Assembly (NCBI RefSeq): GCF_009665255.1
Contig: NZ_CP035686.1
Coordinates: 2,112,001-2,176,000, forward strand
DNA length: 64,000 nucleotides
Origin: Vibrio metoecus
GTDB taxonomy: Bacteria; Pseudomonadota; Gammaproteobacteria; Enterobacterales; Vibrionaceae
Reading direction: 5' to 3'
Under the pieces are notes generated by a model. That model searched no databases and was not told where the DNA came from. It saw only the letters and a program-made list of their open reading frames with translations. The translations under genes and the position numbers were made by a program. This document shows, piece after piece, positions 1 to 8,525 of this stretch (positions are counted from its first letter, which is position 1; the number at the start of each line of letters is the position of its first letter).

Positions 1-390
1 GGCCTTGAATCGCGTTTGAACGAAATTTTGATTGATAAGTACGCGGCAGGGGAAAATGCAGGTTACCCCACTCTGTGTAAAGGTCGTTTCATTACTGAGC
101 TTGAGGGTGAAAGTAAGTGCTACCACGCACTCGAAGAACCCACCAGCTTAAATACCTTATCACTACTACCTGAGCTGTTTGCCGCGAATGTGGCTTCCGT
201 CAAAATTGAAGGTCGGCAACGTAGCCCAGCGTATGTCGAACAAGTGACGCGTACCTGGCGTGCTGCGATCGATCGCTATTTGGCAAATCCGACACAATAT
301 CATGTGGAACCCAAATGGGATGCCGCACTGGCCAATGTGTCAGAAGGTACTCAAACCACGCTCGGTGCTTATCACCGTCAATGGCAATAA
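1..390 (+). CDS. ubiU: UbiU, C-terminal part (U32 peptidase-like, O2-independent ubiquinone hydroxylation)
   Basis: The frame is open from base 1, so the gene starts upstream of the window; 129 codons remain. The sequence ends in TTLGAYHRQWQ and carries HALEEPTSLNTLSLLPEL and SVKIEGRQRSPAYV, which match the C-terminus of E. coli UbiU (YhbU). In that family UbiU and UbiV form a heterodimer with [4Fe-4S] clusters that hydroxylates the ubiquinone ring without oxygen. The Cys in LCKGRF, 26 residues into the fragment, is probably the last cluster ligand (alignment by eye). The next gene, 12 bases downstream, is ubiV, which fits co-transcription. A TTG at position 16 is an internal Leu codon, not a start. 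Confidence 0.93.
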   Translation, partial: GLESRLNEILIDKYAAGENAGYPTLCKGRFITELEGESKCYHALEEPTSLNTLSLLPELFAANVASVKIEGRQRSPAYVEQVTRTWRAAIDRYLANPTQYHVEPKWDAALANVSEGTQTTLGAYHRQWQ

Positions 391-402
391 GGACAAGCGA
401 TT

Positions 403-1281
403 ATGAAATATGCTTTAGGTCCCCTACTCTATTTCTGGCCAAAACAAGACGTCGAGAGTTTCTATGCTCAAGCGGCTGCCAGTGTAGCCGATGTCATTTA
501 TCTCGGTGAAACGGTCTGCTCGAAACGTCGTGAACTGAAACCTCAGCATTGGTTTGAAATTGCCAAATCCCTCTCGGATGCAGGTAAGCAGGTGGTACTT
601 TCCACGATGGCACTGCTCGAAGCACCAAGTGAAATCAATGTGATGAAAAAATACATCGATAACGGTGACTTTGCGATAGAAGCCAACGATGTTTCAGCCA
701 TTCAAATGGCTCATGAGAAAGGCATTCCTTTCATCGTGGGGCCAGCTGTTAATACCTACAACGCGCACACACTGAAGCTGTTTTTAAAACAAGGCATGAT
801 CCGTTGGTGCATGCCGGTAGAACTCTCGCGTGATTGGTTGATTAACACCTTACAACAGTGTGATGATTTGGGTATCCGCGGCAAATTTGAAGTCGAGGTA
901 TTCAGTCACGGTTACTTACCACTGGCTTACTCGGCACGTTGTTTTACGGCGCGAGCAGAAAACCGTGCGAAAGATGAATGCGAAACCTGCTGTATTCGTT
1001 ACCCAACAGGGATTCAAGTCGCAAGCCAAGAGGGACAATCGGTATTTAACCTCAACGGCATTCAAACCCAGTCAGGTTATTGCTACAACTTGGTCAATGA
1101 TTTGCCAAGCATGACTGGATTAGTAGATGTCGTTCGTTTAAGCCCATTAGGCATCGAAACCTTCCAGCATCTCCAGCAGTTCAAAGCCAATGAACAAGGT
1201 CAGAAGCCGCAGCCGATTGAACATCATCAATGCAACGGTTACTGGCACCAACTGGCAGGCTTAGCCGTAAAAAATAACTAA
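403..1281 (+). CDS. ubiV: UbiV, U32 family Fe-S protein for anaerobic ubiquinone synthesis
   Basis: This is a 292-residue protein, the same length as E. coli UbiV. Four cysteines are expected to hold a [4Fe-4S] cluster. Three appear with exactly the family spacing in the stretch ARCF...DECETCCIRYP (Cys, +13, +17); the fourth would be the early Cys in GETVCSKRRE. The partner UbiU ends 12 bases upstream, and an AAGGA-like ribosome site precedes the ATG. UbiUV act with UbiT to hydroxylate the quinone ring in anoxia; ubiT is not in view. A bidirectional terminator follows. The protein is cytoplasmic with no signal peptide. Confidence 0.95.
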   Translation: MKYALGPLLYFWPKQDVESFYAQAAASVADVIYLGETVCSKRRELKPQHWFEIAKSLSDAGKQVVLSTMALLEAPSEINVMKKYIDNGDFAIEANDVSAIQMAHEKGIPFIVGPAVNTYNAHTLKLFLKQGMIRWCMPVELSRDWLINTLQQCDDLGIRGKFEVEVFSHGYLPLAYSARCFTARAENRAKDECETCCIRYPTGIQVASQEGQSVFNLNGIQTQSGYCYNLVNDLPSMTGLVDVVRLSPLGIETFQHLQQFKANEQGQKPQPIEHHQCNGYWHQLAGLAVKNN

Positions 1282-1294
1282 GTTGACTTTCACT

Positions 1295-1324
1295 AAAAAG
1301 GGTTGCTTACAGCAACCCTTTTTA
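1295..1324. terminator. Bidirectional intrinsic terminator between ubiV and the MATE gene
   Basis: AAAAAGGGTTGC and GCAACCCTTTTT flank a TTACA loop. Runs of A and T on the two sides let it work for ubiV (plus) and for the MATE gene (minus), which converge here. Confidence 0.88.
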
Positions 1325-1339
1325 CTTTTTTCACAACCA

Positions 1340-2677
1340 CTACGCGTAGGAGGCCTGCGCGGTATGACCCATTTTCCTCACATCACGCCATAGCATAATG
1401 GCCACCCCAGTACTCAGCACAATATTGGAAATGGGCAGAGCAATCCACACGCCGTTTAACCCAAAGAATTGAGGCAAAACAAACAAAAATGGCAGCATGA
1501 TCGACATATTACCTACCGTGATAAACATGGCTTTTCCACCACGATTCGTCGACTGATAATACGCTGCACTCACCACCAAGAAACCATCGAGATACATAGC
1601 AAACAGGTGCAGCTTGATGCCCATTTTCGCACCCGACATCAAATCACTGTCCGTCGAATTAAAGATCGCAATCGCCTGCTCAGGAAATAGGTTGAGCACC
1701 ACCACAAACATCATGCCTCCCAATACCGCGATTCCCATTGCCAAGCGTAATAGCTTACGAATATGGTCATAGTTACGTGCACCAAAATGGTAACTGGCCA
1801 ACGGCTGCATGCCATTGGCAATGCCTTCTACCGTCAGATAGTAAATTGTCACGATATAGCCCATCACTGCATAAGCGCCGACCATCACCGCGTTACCATA
1901 CTCGATCATCAAGGTGTTATGCAGCGCGACCATGGTTGAACCATAGGCATACATGAAAAAACTTGAAACACCAATCGCGAAGATCTTGGGCAACATCTGC
2001 CACTCCAACCTCAGACAACGACGTGTTAAACGCATATTGGCTCGCTTTGAGAAAAAATAGGCCAATCCCAATGAGGTCACCACGAGTTGAGCGATCGTCG
2101 TAGCGATCGCCGCCCCCGTCAGCTCCCAACCAAGCCATGCAATGAAGATATAGTCGAGGGCAATATTAGTGAGAGCACCAATCACCATCAACAAGGTAGC
2201 CAAATTGGGGCTGTGATCATTGCGCAGCAGAAATGGCATGGCTATGGAACCTAACGTAAATACACAGCCAACAATCAATACTTGCAGATACTGCAAGCCC
2301 AACTCAAACACTCGGCCTTGTGCTCCTTGCCAATGCAGAAAATCATCCGCCATAAACCACAAGATCACAGCCACGATAGGGGCAAGTAGCAGTAAACTCA
2401 TCAATCCAGTGGCCAGAATACGCTTAGCACTGTCAGGATGCCCTTCACCTTGTTTAATTGAAGAAAGTGCTCCGGTTCCCACGCCAACCAGCATCCCGAG
2501 ACCAAGAATAGTGCCGATCACAGGCCAAGCAACATTAATTCCCGCTAGCCCTTCCGCCCCAACATAGTGGCCGATGAAAATCCCATCCACCACTTGATAC
2601 AGACCATTAACCAGCATCGCAGCCACCGTCGGAATGGTGTAGCGAACAAACTGTCGGTAAATCGATCGATTCATCAT
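1340..2677 (-). CDS. MATE family multidrug exporter, MepA/DinF-like
   Basis: This is an integral inner-membrane protein of about 445 residues with roughly 12 hydrophobic helices, the usual MATE size. The first helix carries YQVVDGIFIGHYVG, with the membrane Asp that many MATE pumps use for cation coupling. By family it should export cationic drugs in exchange for H+ or Na+. I chose ATG at 2677; GTG at 2683 and ATG at 2674 are alternatives, and none has a good ribosome site. A MarR regulator lies 40 bases upstream on the same strand, with a candidate operator in the gap. This regulator-then-pump order recalls staphylococcal mepR-mepA. The substrate is unknown. Confidence 0.9.
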   Translation of the reverse strand: MMNRSIYRQFVRYTIPTVAAMLVNGLYQVVDGIFIGHYVGAEGLAGINVAWPVIGTILGLGMLVGVGTGALSSIKQGEGHPDSAKRILATGLMSLLLLAPIVAVILWFMADDFLHWQGAQGRVFELGLQYLQVLIVGCVFTLGSIAMPFLLRNDHSPNLATLLMVIGALTNIALDYIFIAWLGWELTGAAIATTIAQLVVTSLGLAYFFSKRANMRLTRRCLRLEWQMLPKIFAIGVSSFFMYAYGSTMVALHNTLMIEYGNAVMVGAYAVMGYIVTIYYLTVEGIANGMQPLASYHFGARNYDHIRKLLRLAMGIAVLGGMMFVVVLNLFPEQAIAIFNSTDSDLMSGAKMGIKLHLFAMYLDGFLVVSAAYYQSTNRGGKAMFITVGNMSIMLPFLFVLPQFFGLNGVWIALPISNIVLSTGVAIMLWRDVRKMGHTAQASYA

Positions 2678-2692
2678 AAACACATATCTATT

Positions 2693-2711
2693 TAGTTAGT
2701 TTATCTAATAA
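2693..2711. promoter_or_regulatory. Candidate MarR operator 2, before the MATE gene
   Basis: TAGTTAG, TTTAT, CTAATAA: the left half is identical to that of the palindrome at 3138-3156, the five-base spacer is the same length, and the right half matches at five of seven bases. It sits between the marR stop and the MATE start, where a repressor could set pump expression separately. Confidence 0.45.
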
Positions 2712-2716
2712 AATTT

Positions 2717-3124
2717 CTAGCGCAGAGCTTTGCCGAGCAATAAATCCAACATAATGGCCTCTTCTGGAGACAAATGTTGCACCACTTGCTGCGCCAAGAC
2801 TTGGTAAACCCGAGCCTCACTGGCTAAATGTAATCCCGCTTGCTCTGTGAGTTCAAAAAGCTGTGAACGAGCATCCTCTGCGCACTGCACTCGTTTTACC
2901 AAACCGCGCCTTTCTAGCTTTTTGATCATGTTCGATGCCGAAGGCTTGGTCACTTCCAGAGCAATAGCTAGATCGGTCAAACGAATTGCTTGCGGTGAAT
3001 TTTGGATCACTTTCAGATAGTCGTATTCGTTGAAACTAAGCTGGGCAAGCGGATCTTCTTTGCCATATTTACGCCAAACCTTGGCGGCAAAACGTTCCAT
3101 CTTCTCTAAATTTTTTTCTAGCAT
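2717..3124 (-). CDS. MarR family transcriptional repressor of the adjacent MATE pump
   Basis: This is a 135-residue winged-helix protein. LTDLAIALEVTKPSASNMI is the recognition-helix region, and the wing follows as RRGLVKRVQCAEDARS. An upstream TTG (3136) would add four residues, but ATG at 3124 is the natural start. A perfect 10-base inverted repeat ends 11 bases upstream of the ATG, as expected for autoregulation. MarR proteins are dimers that leave DNA on binding small phenolic or cationic ligands. The MATE exporter directly downstream is the obvious target. The inducer is not known. Confidence 0.9.
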   Translation of the reverse strand: MLEKNLEKMERFAAKVWRKYGKEDPLAQLSFNEYDYLKVIQNSPQAIRLTDLAIALEVTKPSASNMIKKLERRGLVKRVQCAEDARSQLFELTEQAGLHLASEARVYQVLAQQVVQHLSPEEAIMLDLLLGKALR

Positions 3125-3134
3125 GATTGATAGC

Positions 3135-3159
3135 AAATAGTTAGCAAGACTAACTATTT
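3135..3159. promoter_or_regulatory. Candidate MarR autoregulatory operator (perfect palindrome)
   Basis: AAATAGTTAG and CTAACTATTT flank a CAAGA spacer, giving perfect 10-base arms. It lies just upstream of the marR start, so a bound dimer would cover the promoter or start site. The size and form suit a MarR dimer. Confidence 0.7.
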
Positions 3160-3178
3160 TGCCAAAAAAACAGGCATA

Positions 3179-3204
3179 AAAAAAGCCGCAATCAGCGGCT
3201 TTTT
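3179..3204 (-). terminator. Intrinsic terminator after nlpI
   Basis: AAAAGCCGC, AATCA, GCGGCTTTTT. On the minus strand this is a GC-rich stem followed by a T run, 18 bases past the nlpI stop. Confidence 0.85.
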
Positions 3205-3221
3205 ATCATGGATGGATGACG

Positions 3222-4132
3222 TTATTGTGTCAGTGATTCAGCTTTAGCTCTTGCTAAACGCTCTTCACGAGCCTGCTCGAAAATACGTCCGAGTTCGATA
3301 AATGCGTAGCGATGTTCAACGTATTCATAAACATTGAATGAAATCGCAAGCTTATAAAGAGACAACGCGTGCGCTAACTCCCCTTGCATCTGATAACGCT
3401 TGCCTAGGTAGAAATACGCTTCGGTCAGGCGTTGAGCCAATAGATCATTTTCCCGCGAGCCTGCAATAATGGCTTTAAAGGCCACTTCTTCTGAAAGCTG
3501 ATCGAGCATCAAACCGACCAATACCCAGCCCCACTGTTCATCATGCTGTTGATAACGCGCGAGAAGATCGGAGCGCGCTTTCACCGCATCGACATCACTT
3601 TCAATGATATATAACCACAGAGCACGGAAAGGATCTTTAGGGTCTTGTTGATAGTGCTGCTGGATCTCTTCCAGAGCCAATCGTGGACGCTCTCCGTAAT
3701 ACAATGCTATAGCACGGTTGCGTACTGCGTATTCGTTACCAGGGTCTAGCTCTACAGTAGAATCAAAGGATTCATAAGCCGCATCAAACTCCCCCACCTC
3801 GGTGTAATACACCCCAAGCAAGTTAAACACATCAGGCTGCACCGGATTAATCGACAGTGATTGAGTAAAATCGAGCCGAGCCAAATCACGTAACCCTACA
3901 CTGTCGTAGTAGTTACCACGCTCAAAAAGCATTTTGGCACGTAATTCTGGCTCAAGATCCGAACGCTGCAATAATTGAGTTAAGCGAGCGATTTGAACTT
4001 CTTGCTGAACAGAGGCTTGTAATGGCACCGCCATTGGGGGTAAATCCACTGCGTTGTAGATTCAGGTTGCGAGGCACAGCCAGACAACAAAGCCAATCCA
4101 ATCACTGCGGCAGGGAATCGAAACCATTTCAC
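3222..4132 (-). pseudogene. nlpI: nlpI (TPR lipoprotein) interrupted by a one-base frameshift
   Basis: NlpI is an outer-membrane lipoprotein with tetratricopeptide repeats that scaffolds peptidoglycan endopeptidases and the protease Prc. The TPR body (3222-4049) is intact. The signal peptide is encoded further up in another frame. It starts at GTG 4132 and reads VKWFRFPAAVIGLALLSGC, with lipobox LLSGC and the lipidated Cys at residue 19. The frames meet at five C residues (minus strand; G run at 4036-4040). A sixth C would give WIYPPMAV and one continuous 303-residue protein. As written, translation from 4132 stops at TAA (3980-3982) after about 50 residues. A start at GTG 4049 would give a cytoplasmic TPR protein without lipid anchor. 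The cause may be a real mutation, slippage or a sequencing error. pnp lies upstream, as in E. coli. Confidence 0.88.
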
Positions 4133-4160
4133 TCATCATACTCCTGTGGGATTTCGCATA

Positions 4161-4188
4161 AAAAAGGGAGCGAATAACGCTCCCCTTT
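4161..4188 (-). terminator. Intrinsic terminator after pnp
   Basis: GGGAGCG, AATAA, CGCTCCC with a T run on the minus strand. It lies between the pnp stop and the nlpI start, so nlpI needs its own promoter or readthrough. Confidence 0.85.
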
Positions 4189-4246
4189 ATAACATGCTTT
4201 TCGTCAGAAAAGGAAAAGCCATGTTGATTTTGCCGTAAACGGAAAC

Positions 4247-6376
4247 TTATTCCGCTTGTGGTGCTACTTCAGCTGCCGCTTCTGCTGACGTTTCAACCGC
4301 TTCTTTCATACTTAGACGAACACGGCCTTGGCGGTCGATTTCAAGTACTTTAACTTGAACTTCTTGACCTTCAGTCAGATAGTCAGACACTTTCTCTACG
4401 CGCTTGTCAGCGATTTGAGAGATGTGTACCAGGCCATCTTTACCAGGAAGAATCGTTACAAACGCACCGAAGTCCGCAAGACGAGCAACTTTACCTGTGT
4501 AGATAACGCCCACTTCAACTTCTGCAGTGATTTCTTGAATACGACGAATCGCTTCTTTCGCTTGATCACCGTCAGTCGCTGCGATCTTGATCGTACCGTC
4601 ATCTTCGATCTCGATCGTAGTGCCAGTTTCTTCCGTCAGCTGACGAATTACCGCACCGCCTTTACCGATCACGTCTTTGATCTTATCTACACTGATTTTC
4701 ATCGTGTGGATACGTGGCGCAAATTCAGAGATATCGCTACGTGCAGCAGAGATAGCTTGATCCATCACTGACAGAATGTGCAGACGAGCACCTTTTGCTT
4801 GGTTCAGTGCGATTTGCATGATCTCTTTGGTGATACCTTCAATCTTGATGTCCATCTGCAGTGCAGTCACACCCGTTGCGGTACCCGCTACTTTAAAGTC
4901 CATGTCACCTAGGTGGTCTTCGTCACCCAGAATGTCAGACAGAACTACGAAATCATCTTCTTCTTTCACTAGACCCATTGCGATACCCGCAACAGAAGCC
5001 TTGATTGGTACACCAGCATCCATCAGAGCCAGAGATGAACCACACACAGAAGCCATTGAAGATGAGCCGTTCGATTCAGTGATCTCAGAAACCACACGTA
5101 CAGTGTATGGGAACTCGTCTACTGAAGGCATAACTGCTGCGATACCACGCTTCGCTAAACGACCGTGACCGATTTCACGACGCTTAGGAGAACCTACAAA
5201 ACCAGTTTCACCTACACAGTATGGAGGGAAGTTGTAGTGCAGTAGGAAGTGGTCTTTCTTCTCGCCAGTCAGTTCATCGATGATCTGTGCGTCACGTTGA
5301 GTACCCAGAGTCGCTGTTACTAGAGCCTGAGTTTCACCGCGCGTGAACAGAGCTGAACCGTGGGTACGTGGCAGAACGCCAGTACGTACATCCAGAGCAC
5401 GAACCATGTCTTTTTCACGGCCATCAATACGTGGATTACCCGCGATGATGCTGCGACGTACAACGGTTTTTTCCAAATCGTGGAAAATAGTGTGAATTTC
5501 TTTTGCATCCAACGCTTCGTTTTCAGCCAGCAGAGCTGCGCTCACTTCAGCACTGATTTCATGGATACGAGCATAACGCGCCATTTTTTCAGTGATTTGG
5601 TACGCTTCAACCAGACGTGTTTCTGCTAGAGCAGCGACTTTCGCTTTCAGCTCAGTGTTTTCAGCTGGAGCAACCCATTCCCATGCAGGTGTTGCCACTT
5701 CGGCTGCGAATTCGTTGATCGCATTGATAACAGCTTGTTGTTGATCGTGACCAAACACAACCGCTGCCAGCATCTCTTCTTCAGTCAGAATTTGTGCTTC
5801 TGATTCAACCATCAGAACTGCGTTGTCAGTACCCGCAACCACTAGATCCAGACGAGACTGTTTCAGCTCTTTTTCACTTGGGTTCAGAACCAGTTGACCA
5901 TCAATGTGGCCAACACGAGCGGCACCGATTGGGCCATTGAATGGAAGGCCAGAAATCGCTAGCGCTGCTGAAGTACCGATCATAGAAATGATGTCAGGTT
6001 GTACATCTGGGTTAACAGAAACGACAGTGACAATTACTTGTACTTCGTTAGTGAAACCATCAGGGAACAGTGGGCGAATTGGGCGGTCGATCAGACGTGC
6101 AGTCAGCGTTTCACCTTCAGAAGGACGACCTTCGCGCTTAAAGAAACCGCCAGGGATTTTACCTGCAGCGTAAGTACGCTCTTGGTAGTTTACCGTCAGA
6201 GGGAAGAAATCTTGACCCACAACAGCTTCTTTCTTACCAACTACGCTGACGAACACTGCGGTGTCGTCCATGGTTGCCATAACGGCTGCCGTTGCTTGGC
6301 GAGCCATAACACCGGTTTCTAGAGTAACGGTGTGGTTACCGTACTGAAACGTTTTTACTACTGGTTTTTCGAACAT
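4247..6376 (-). CDS. pnp: Polyribonucleotide nucleotidyltransferase (PNPase)
   Basis: PNPase degrades RNA 3' to 5' using phosphate and is a trimeric part of the RNA degradosome. The 709-residue protein has the full architecture: two RNase PH cores (about residues 10-140 and 310-450) joined by a helical domain, a KH domain with the GKGG loop (near VIGKGGAVIRQL) and a C-terminal S1 domain (YTGKVARLADFGAFV). The ATG at 6376 follows an AAGGA ribosome site. rpsO lies upstream with a terminator between them, an arrangement in which pnp is usually expressed both by readthrough and from its own promoter. In E. coli pnp controls itself through RNase III cleavage of a leader hairpin. Confidence 0.98.
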   Translation of the reverse strand: MFEKPVVKTFQYGNHTVTLETGVMARQATAAVMATMDDTAVFVSVVGKKEAVVGQDFFPLTVNYQERTYAAGKIPGGFFKREGRPSEGETLTARLIDRPIRPLFPDGFTNEVQVIVTVVSVNPDVQPDIISMIGTSAALAISGLPFNGPIGAARVGHIDGQLVLNPSEKELKQSRLDLVVAGTDNAVLMVESEAQILTEEEMLAAVVFGHDQQQAVINAINEFAAEVATPAWEWVAPAENTELKAKVAALAETRLVEAYQITEKMARYARIHEISAEVSAALLAENEALDAKEIHTIFHDLEKTVVRRSIIAGNPRIDGREKDMVRALDVRTGVLPRTHGSALFTRGETQALVTATLGTQRDAQIIDELTGEKKDHFLLHYNFPPYCVGETGFVGSPKRREIGHGRLAKRGIAAVMPSVDEFPYTVRVVSEITESNGSSSMASVCGSSLALMDAGVPIKASVAGIAMGLVKEEDDFVVLSDILGDEDHLGDMDFKVAGTATGVTALQMDIKIEGITKEIMQIALNQAKGARLHILSVMDQAISAARSDISEFAPRIHTMKISVDKIKDVIGKGGAVIRQLTEETGTTIEIEDDGTIKIAATDGDQAKEAIRRIQEITAEVEVGVIYTGKVARLADFGAFVTILPGKDGLVHISQIADKRVEKVSDYLTEGQEVQVKVLEIDRQGRVRLSMKEAVETSAEAAAEVAPQAE

Positions 6377-6620
6377 GAGTATTCCTTATTCTCAGGACAA
6401 GCCTGAAATCAAATCATCAATACTCAAAGCACTACGAATCGCGACTAGTAAAAAAAGACTGAAACTTGGGGAAATAGTCGAGAGAACAATCTGTTTTTAA
6501 TAGCCGCGACCTTTTGGTCGACTGCGGTGACGGTAATGCCATGAGTACAAACTTGCTCAGTCACGCAGACTGAACGGCGGGTAGTATAAACTACTTAACG
6601 GAAGGATAGCTAATTTAGAG
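6377..6620 (-). promoter_or_regulatory. pnp leader region with hairpins
   Basis: The stretch between pnp and the rpsO terminator holds no gene. It contains inverted repeats that could form leader stems in pnp mRNA, notably CCGCGACC...GGTCGACTGCGG near 6496-6527 and TCAGT...ACTGA near 6559-6575. In E. coli the pnp leader is cut by RNase III and PNPase then represses its own synthesis. A similar role here is inferred from position. Confidence 0.5.
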
Positions 6621-6623
6621 TGC

Positions 6624-6647
6624 AAAAAAGGGGCTTTCGCCCCTTTT
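6624..6647 (-). terminator. rpsO terminator
   Basis: AAAAAAGGGGC, TTTC, GCCCCTTTT: a strong stem with a T run on the minus strand, 30 bases after the rpsO stop. Confidence 0.88.
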
Positions 6648-6676
6648 CTGTACAAACTGTGCTTTGCAGCGACGAA

Positions 6677-6946
6677 TTAACGACGCAGGCCTAGACGTTT
6701 GATCAGATCTTGGTAACGAGACAGATCTTTGCCTTTCAGGTAGTCCAGCAGCTTACGACGGCTTGAAACCATGCGCAGCAGACCACGACGGCTGTGGTGA
6801 TCGCCTTTGTGTGCTTGGAAGTGACCTTGCAGGTGGTTGATAGAAGCAGTCAGCAGAGCTACTTGTACTTCTGGTGAACCAGTGTCATTTTCACAACGTG
6901 CGTATTCAGCAACGATTGCTGCTTTAGTTTCTGCATTCAGAGACAT
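6677..6946 (-). CDS. rpsO: Ribosomal protein S15
   Basis: This is an 89-residue protein with the standard S15 sequence (GSPEVQVALLTASINHLQGHF, HSRRGLLRMVSSRRKLLDYL). It binds 16S rRNA helices 20-22 early in 30S assembly. A strong AGGAGA ribosome site precedes the ATG. In E. coli S15 represses its own translation by trapping a pseudoknot around its start; the 141-base leader here could do the same, though I did not derive a pseudoknot. truB lies upstream and pnp downstream. Confidence 0.98.
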   Translation of the reverse strand: MSLNAETKAAIVAEYARCENDTGSPEVQVALLTASINHLQGHFQAHKGDHHSRRGLLRMVSSRRKLLDYLKGKDLSRYQDLIKRLGLRR

Positions 6947-7087
6947 AATTCTCTCCTAAAGAGTTTGAGGTTTAAGTTTGTGCCAGCCAATCTCTGATTC
7001 AGCCGACACGAGAAGCGCGAATTATAGGGAATAATCCTGACGCACACAAGCGGAATGTCTCGCCATAAAACGAGCCATCCAGCGGGT

Positions 7088-8026
7088 TTATTCGCCGTAA
7101 ACGACTAAGCGTTTCGGCGCTACCTTACCGTTATCGTCAATCTCGCCAACGCCAAGGAACAACTTCTGCTCACCGCCAGTAATGCGCACCATACCATCGG
7201 TTGGCGCACCAAACACCTGCACCGCTTGTCCATGCTGCACAAGCTGCATCAATTCTGGGATAACGTTAACTTCAGGTAGAGCTTCCACGGCGGTGTCCAT
7301 CGGCAGTAATAGCGGATCGAGAACTTCGGAAACCGTCTTTTCATCACGATGGGCTTGTTCAACTAATGCATTGAGCTGCTCTAGTGTCACCATCCGTTCA
7401 TACGGATAGTTAGCGACACCAACACGGCGCAGCATAGTCACATGCGCGCCGCAACCGAGCATTTCACCCAAATCATCGACGATGGTGCGGATGTAAGTAC
7501 CTTTTGAGCAGTGCACTTCCATCTCCACTTCATCGCCTTCGAAACGATGCAGCTCGATTTCATACACGGTGATCTTGCGTGCTTCACGCGGCACTTCAAT
7601 GCCCTGTCGAGCGTATTCGTAGAGTGGACGGCCTTGGTATTTCAACGCGGAGAACATGGACGGAACTTGATCCGTTTCACCGCGAAATTTTTCAATACAC
7701 GCAAGAAGAGTATCGCGCTCCACGTTGACAGGACGCGTTTGCACCACTTGACCGTCAGAGTCTGACGTATCGGTACGTTCGCCCAATTTTGCGATCACGC
7801 GATAACGTTTATCGGAATCAAGCAGAAATTGGGAAAACTTTGTGGCTTCACCGAGACAGATCGGCAGCATGCCGGTCGCCAGAGGGTCAAGAGCGCCCGT
7901 ATGGCCAGCTTTTTCAGCGCCATAGAGACGTTTAACTTTTTGCAAAGCGTCGTTGGAGGAAATGCCTGTCGGCTTATCCAACAGAATCACACCGTGGATA
8001 ACCCGACCTTTACGTCGACGAGCCAT
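7088..8026 (-). CDS. truB: tRNA pseudouridine-55 synthase
   Basis: TruB converts U55 to pseudouridine in the T loop of tRNAs and also helps tRNA folding. The 312-residue protein carries the catalytic motif GHTGALDPLATG with nucleophile Asp47, plus the later family motif CSKGTYIRTIVDDLG. The C-terminal PUA-like part (about 255-312) ends in RLVVYGE. The ATG overlaps the rbfA stop by one base (TAATG), pointing to translational coupling. It is part of the rimP-nusA-infB-rbfA-truB operon. Confidence 0.98.
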   Translation of the reverse strand: MARRRKGRVIHGVILLDKPTGISSNDALQKVKRLYGAEKAGHTGALDPLATGMLPICLGEATKFSQFLLDSDKRYRVIAKLGERTDTSDSDGQVVQTRPVNVERDTLLACIEKFRGETDQVPSMFSALKYQGRPLYEYARQGIEVPREARKITVYEIELHRFEGDEVEMEVHCSKGTYIRTIVDDLGEMLGCGAHVTMLRRVGVANYPYERMVTLEQLNALVEQAHRDEKTVSEVLDPLLLPMDTAVEALPEVNVIPELMQLVQHGQAVQVFGAPTDGMVRITGGEQKLFLGVGEIDDNGKVAPKRLVVYGE

Positions 8027-8424
8027 TACGCTTCGTCCTCGTCGCGACCAGCTTCGTGCATACGACGCTTATCACTGTTGATCACTTCCGTTACTAGGTT
8101 TGACATACGCATACCTTCAACCAAAGTGTTGTCGTAGTAGAAGCGAATTTCTGGCGTCAAACGTAAGCGGATTTGCTTACCTAGCATCATGCGAATCTGC
8201 ACTTCGTGCTCACGCAAAGCAGCCAAGCAAGATTCTGGTGTTTGCTCACCGATGCAAAGGAAAGTCACGAACACTTTGGCGTAAGCCAGATCGCGCGACA
8301 CTTCTACATCAGAAATAGTCACCATACCCAGACGAGAATCGCGCACTTCACGTTGCAGGATCATCGCCAGTTCTTTTTGTAATTGCTGTGCCACACGCTG
8401 TGTGCGGCTAAATTCTTTCGGCAT
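8026..8424 (-). CDS. rbfA: Ribosome-binding factor A
   Basis: RbfA is a 30S maturation and cold-adaptation factor with a single KH-like fold. I start it at ATG 8424 (MPKEFSRTQRVAQQ), which matches the E. coli N-terminus and gives 132 residues. The frame extends to a GTG at 8436, but that adds four residues without family support. The acidic tail ends EDEA. The stop overlaps the truB start. The 101-base gap to infB holds a long GC hairpin. Confidence 0.96.
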   Translation of the reverse strand: MPKEFSRTQRVAQQLQKELAMILQREVRDSRLGMVTISDVEVSRDLAYAKVFVTFLCIGEQTPESCLAALREHEVQIRMMLGKQIRLRLTPEIRFYYDNTLVEGMRMSNLVTEVINSDKRRMHEAGRDEDEA

Positions 8425-8447
8425 ATCGTTTCTCACTGATAGAAAGA

Positions 8448-8477
8448 ATGGGGGGATGGTCTTAGCCAGCCCCCCAT
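8448..8477. other. G6/C6 hairpin between infB and rbfA
   Basis: ATGGGGGG (8448-8455) and CCCCCCAT (8470-8477) are perfect complements, and the inner TGG/CCA can extend the stem. No T run follows on the minus strand, so it is not a classical terminator. It may be a processing or mRNA-stability element inside the operon. Confidence 0.6.
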
Positions 8478-8525
8478 GGTGTATTCAACAACCTACATTG
8501 CCTTGATTAATGCAACAGTAGTTGA

